The position numbers were made by a program, and so were the translations under genes. Below are positions 6,478-7,058 of a stretch of 7,058 nt of DNA, piece by piece; position 1 is the first letter of the stretch, and every line of letters starts with the position of its first letter. The notes below the pieces were generated by a model. The model was not told the origin of the DNA, did not search any database, and saw only the letters and a list, made by a program, of their open reading frames with translations. The DNA lies in contig JADHRO010000111.1 of NCBI GenBank assembly GCA_016777395.1, positions 1 to 7,058 of the forward strand, written 5' to 3'. Origin of the DNA: Chitinophagales bacterium. GTDB lineage: Bacteria; Bacteroidota; Bacteroidia; Chitinophagales; UBA8649.

Positions 6478-7058
6478 AATTATAATCGTAGGAAGTTTCA
6501 AGGGCAGGCACTTGATAGTTGGCGTTTTTCTGTAAGCTAAGTTCTCCTTGCTTTTGATATTGAAACCATTGTTTTTTACTTAGGCTTTCTGCCAAATATT
6601 CTTGCTCTACCTGACCGGGTGTTGGCACTAAAATAGCCGACTTTTTCAATACAATCATATCCATAATTGAAGTATATCCAGCACGGCAAATGACCCGCTC
6701 ACTCTGGTTGATTTGAGCATTGATCTCTTTGGAAGAGGCAAGTCCGATGCGGGTAATATTGCTATTTTTGATTTCCTTCATTGGGGTGTTGCTTCCCCGG
6801 ATTATACAATGCGCGCCCTGCACATTGCCAAGCTTCTCTATTATCTCATTTTCTAACAAGCTTCTTTGAGGTTCAGGTCCAGATAAGATACTTAAGGTAT
6901 TGTATACTTTCTTACTTGGTTTTAGCGTCAAGCGAGAGTCTATTCCAATAAAATAAACATTGGGCCAAGTTAATTTTGACATATTCATGCTTAAATTATT
7001 TGGAGGCGGTATATCGGGGACCCATAATTGGGTGAATCTTTTCAAATACCCTTGATAA
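6452..7058 (-). CDS. Glycosyltransferase, MurG/GT28-like C-terminal domain, 5' end cut by window edge
   Basis: About 201 C-terminal residues are visible, and the frame stays open to the window edge. A TTG at 7045 is internal, because conserved-looking sequence (YLKRFTQLWVPD) runs through it. The fragment covers the linker into and most of the nucleotide-sugar-binding Rossmann domain of a GT-B enzyme. A first strand and loop read LSILSGPEPQR (about 6892-6860). The MurG-like donor-binding segment reads VICRAGYTSIMD (about 6694-6659), and LVPTPGQVEQEYLAE follows (about 6628-6587), corresponding to the MurG stretch that contacts the UDP-sugar. It is not MurG itself by wording. It resembles the predicted family-28 glycosyltransferases of about 350 residues found in many Bacteroidota, whose substrate I do not know. 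If so, about 150 N-terminal residues lie outside. Its stop falls inside the end of the oppositely oriented thioredoxin-like gene. Confidence 0.82.
   Translation of the reverse strand, partial: YQGYLKRFTQLWVPDIPPPNNLSMNMSKLTWPNVYFIGIDSRLTLKPSKKVYNTLSILSGPEPQRSLLENEIIEKLGNVQGAHCIIRGSNTPMKEIKNSNITRIGLASSKEINAQINQSERVICRAGYTSIMDMIVLKKSAILVPTPGQVEQEYLAESLSKKQWFQYQKQGELSLQKNANYQVPALETSYDYNFIEQFLSS

Noticed and set aside
7043..7045. TTG (minus strand) as the start of the glycosyltransferase
   Set aside because: The frame continues to the window edge, and the visible part lacks the whole N-terminal domain of a GT-B enzyme, so the gene is cut by the window, not short.

Overview
The window looks like a piece of a Bacteroidota chromosome. 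The evidence is the gene order uppS–bamA–skp–skp–murI, AT-rich coding sequence, A-rich leaders without clear Shine-Dalgarno sequences, and one Bacteroidota-type -7 promoter element (TAnnTTTG). Family-level style, such as the RTSGEYR motif in UppS and the BamA tail, fits this phylum. I cannot fix the genus. A Saprospiria, Chitinophagales or Sphingobacteriales relative is a guess.

Layout: positions 1-6477 hold six plus-strand genes packed head to tail. They are the 3' nine-tenths of uppS (undecaprenyl diphosphate synthase, cut by the window edge), bamA (outer-membrane protein insertase), two different skp/ompH-type periplasmic chaperone genes, murI (glutamate racemase), and a gene for an exported thioredoxin-fold protein with a long helical C-terminal part. 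The gaps are 13, 13, 68, 12 and 27 bp. Only the 68-bp gap between the two skp genes carries a recognisable promoter element. From 7058 back to 6452 on the minus strand lies the C-terminal part of a MurG/GT28-like glycosyltransferase. Its 3' end overlaps the thioredoxin gene tail-to-tail by 26 bp. No intergenic stretch exceeds 70 bp, and I see no RNA genes, mobile elements or CRISPR.

How the genes fit together: this is an envelope-biogenesis cluster. UppS makes the C55 lipid carrier used for peptidoglycan and surface glycans. MurI supplies D-glutamate for peptidoglycan. BamA inserts beta-barrel proteins into the outer membrane, and the two Skp-like proteins would escort those clients across the periplasm. 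The thioredoxin-like protein is predicted to be exported and may act on periplasmic thiols. The converging glycosyltransferase is a separate transcription unit of unknown substrate.

I found no convincing new system; this is mostly a well-known housekeeping operon. The points most worth a second look are a perfect 22-bp palindrome inside the 3' end of uppS, an apparent 45-residue insertion in POTRA3 of BamA, the divergent skp pair with a promoter between them, the uncharacterised C-terminal half of the thioredoxin-like protein, and the overlapping convergent gene ends.
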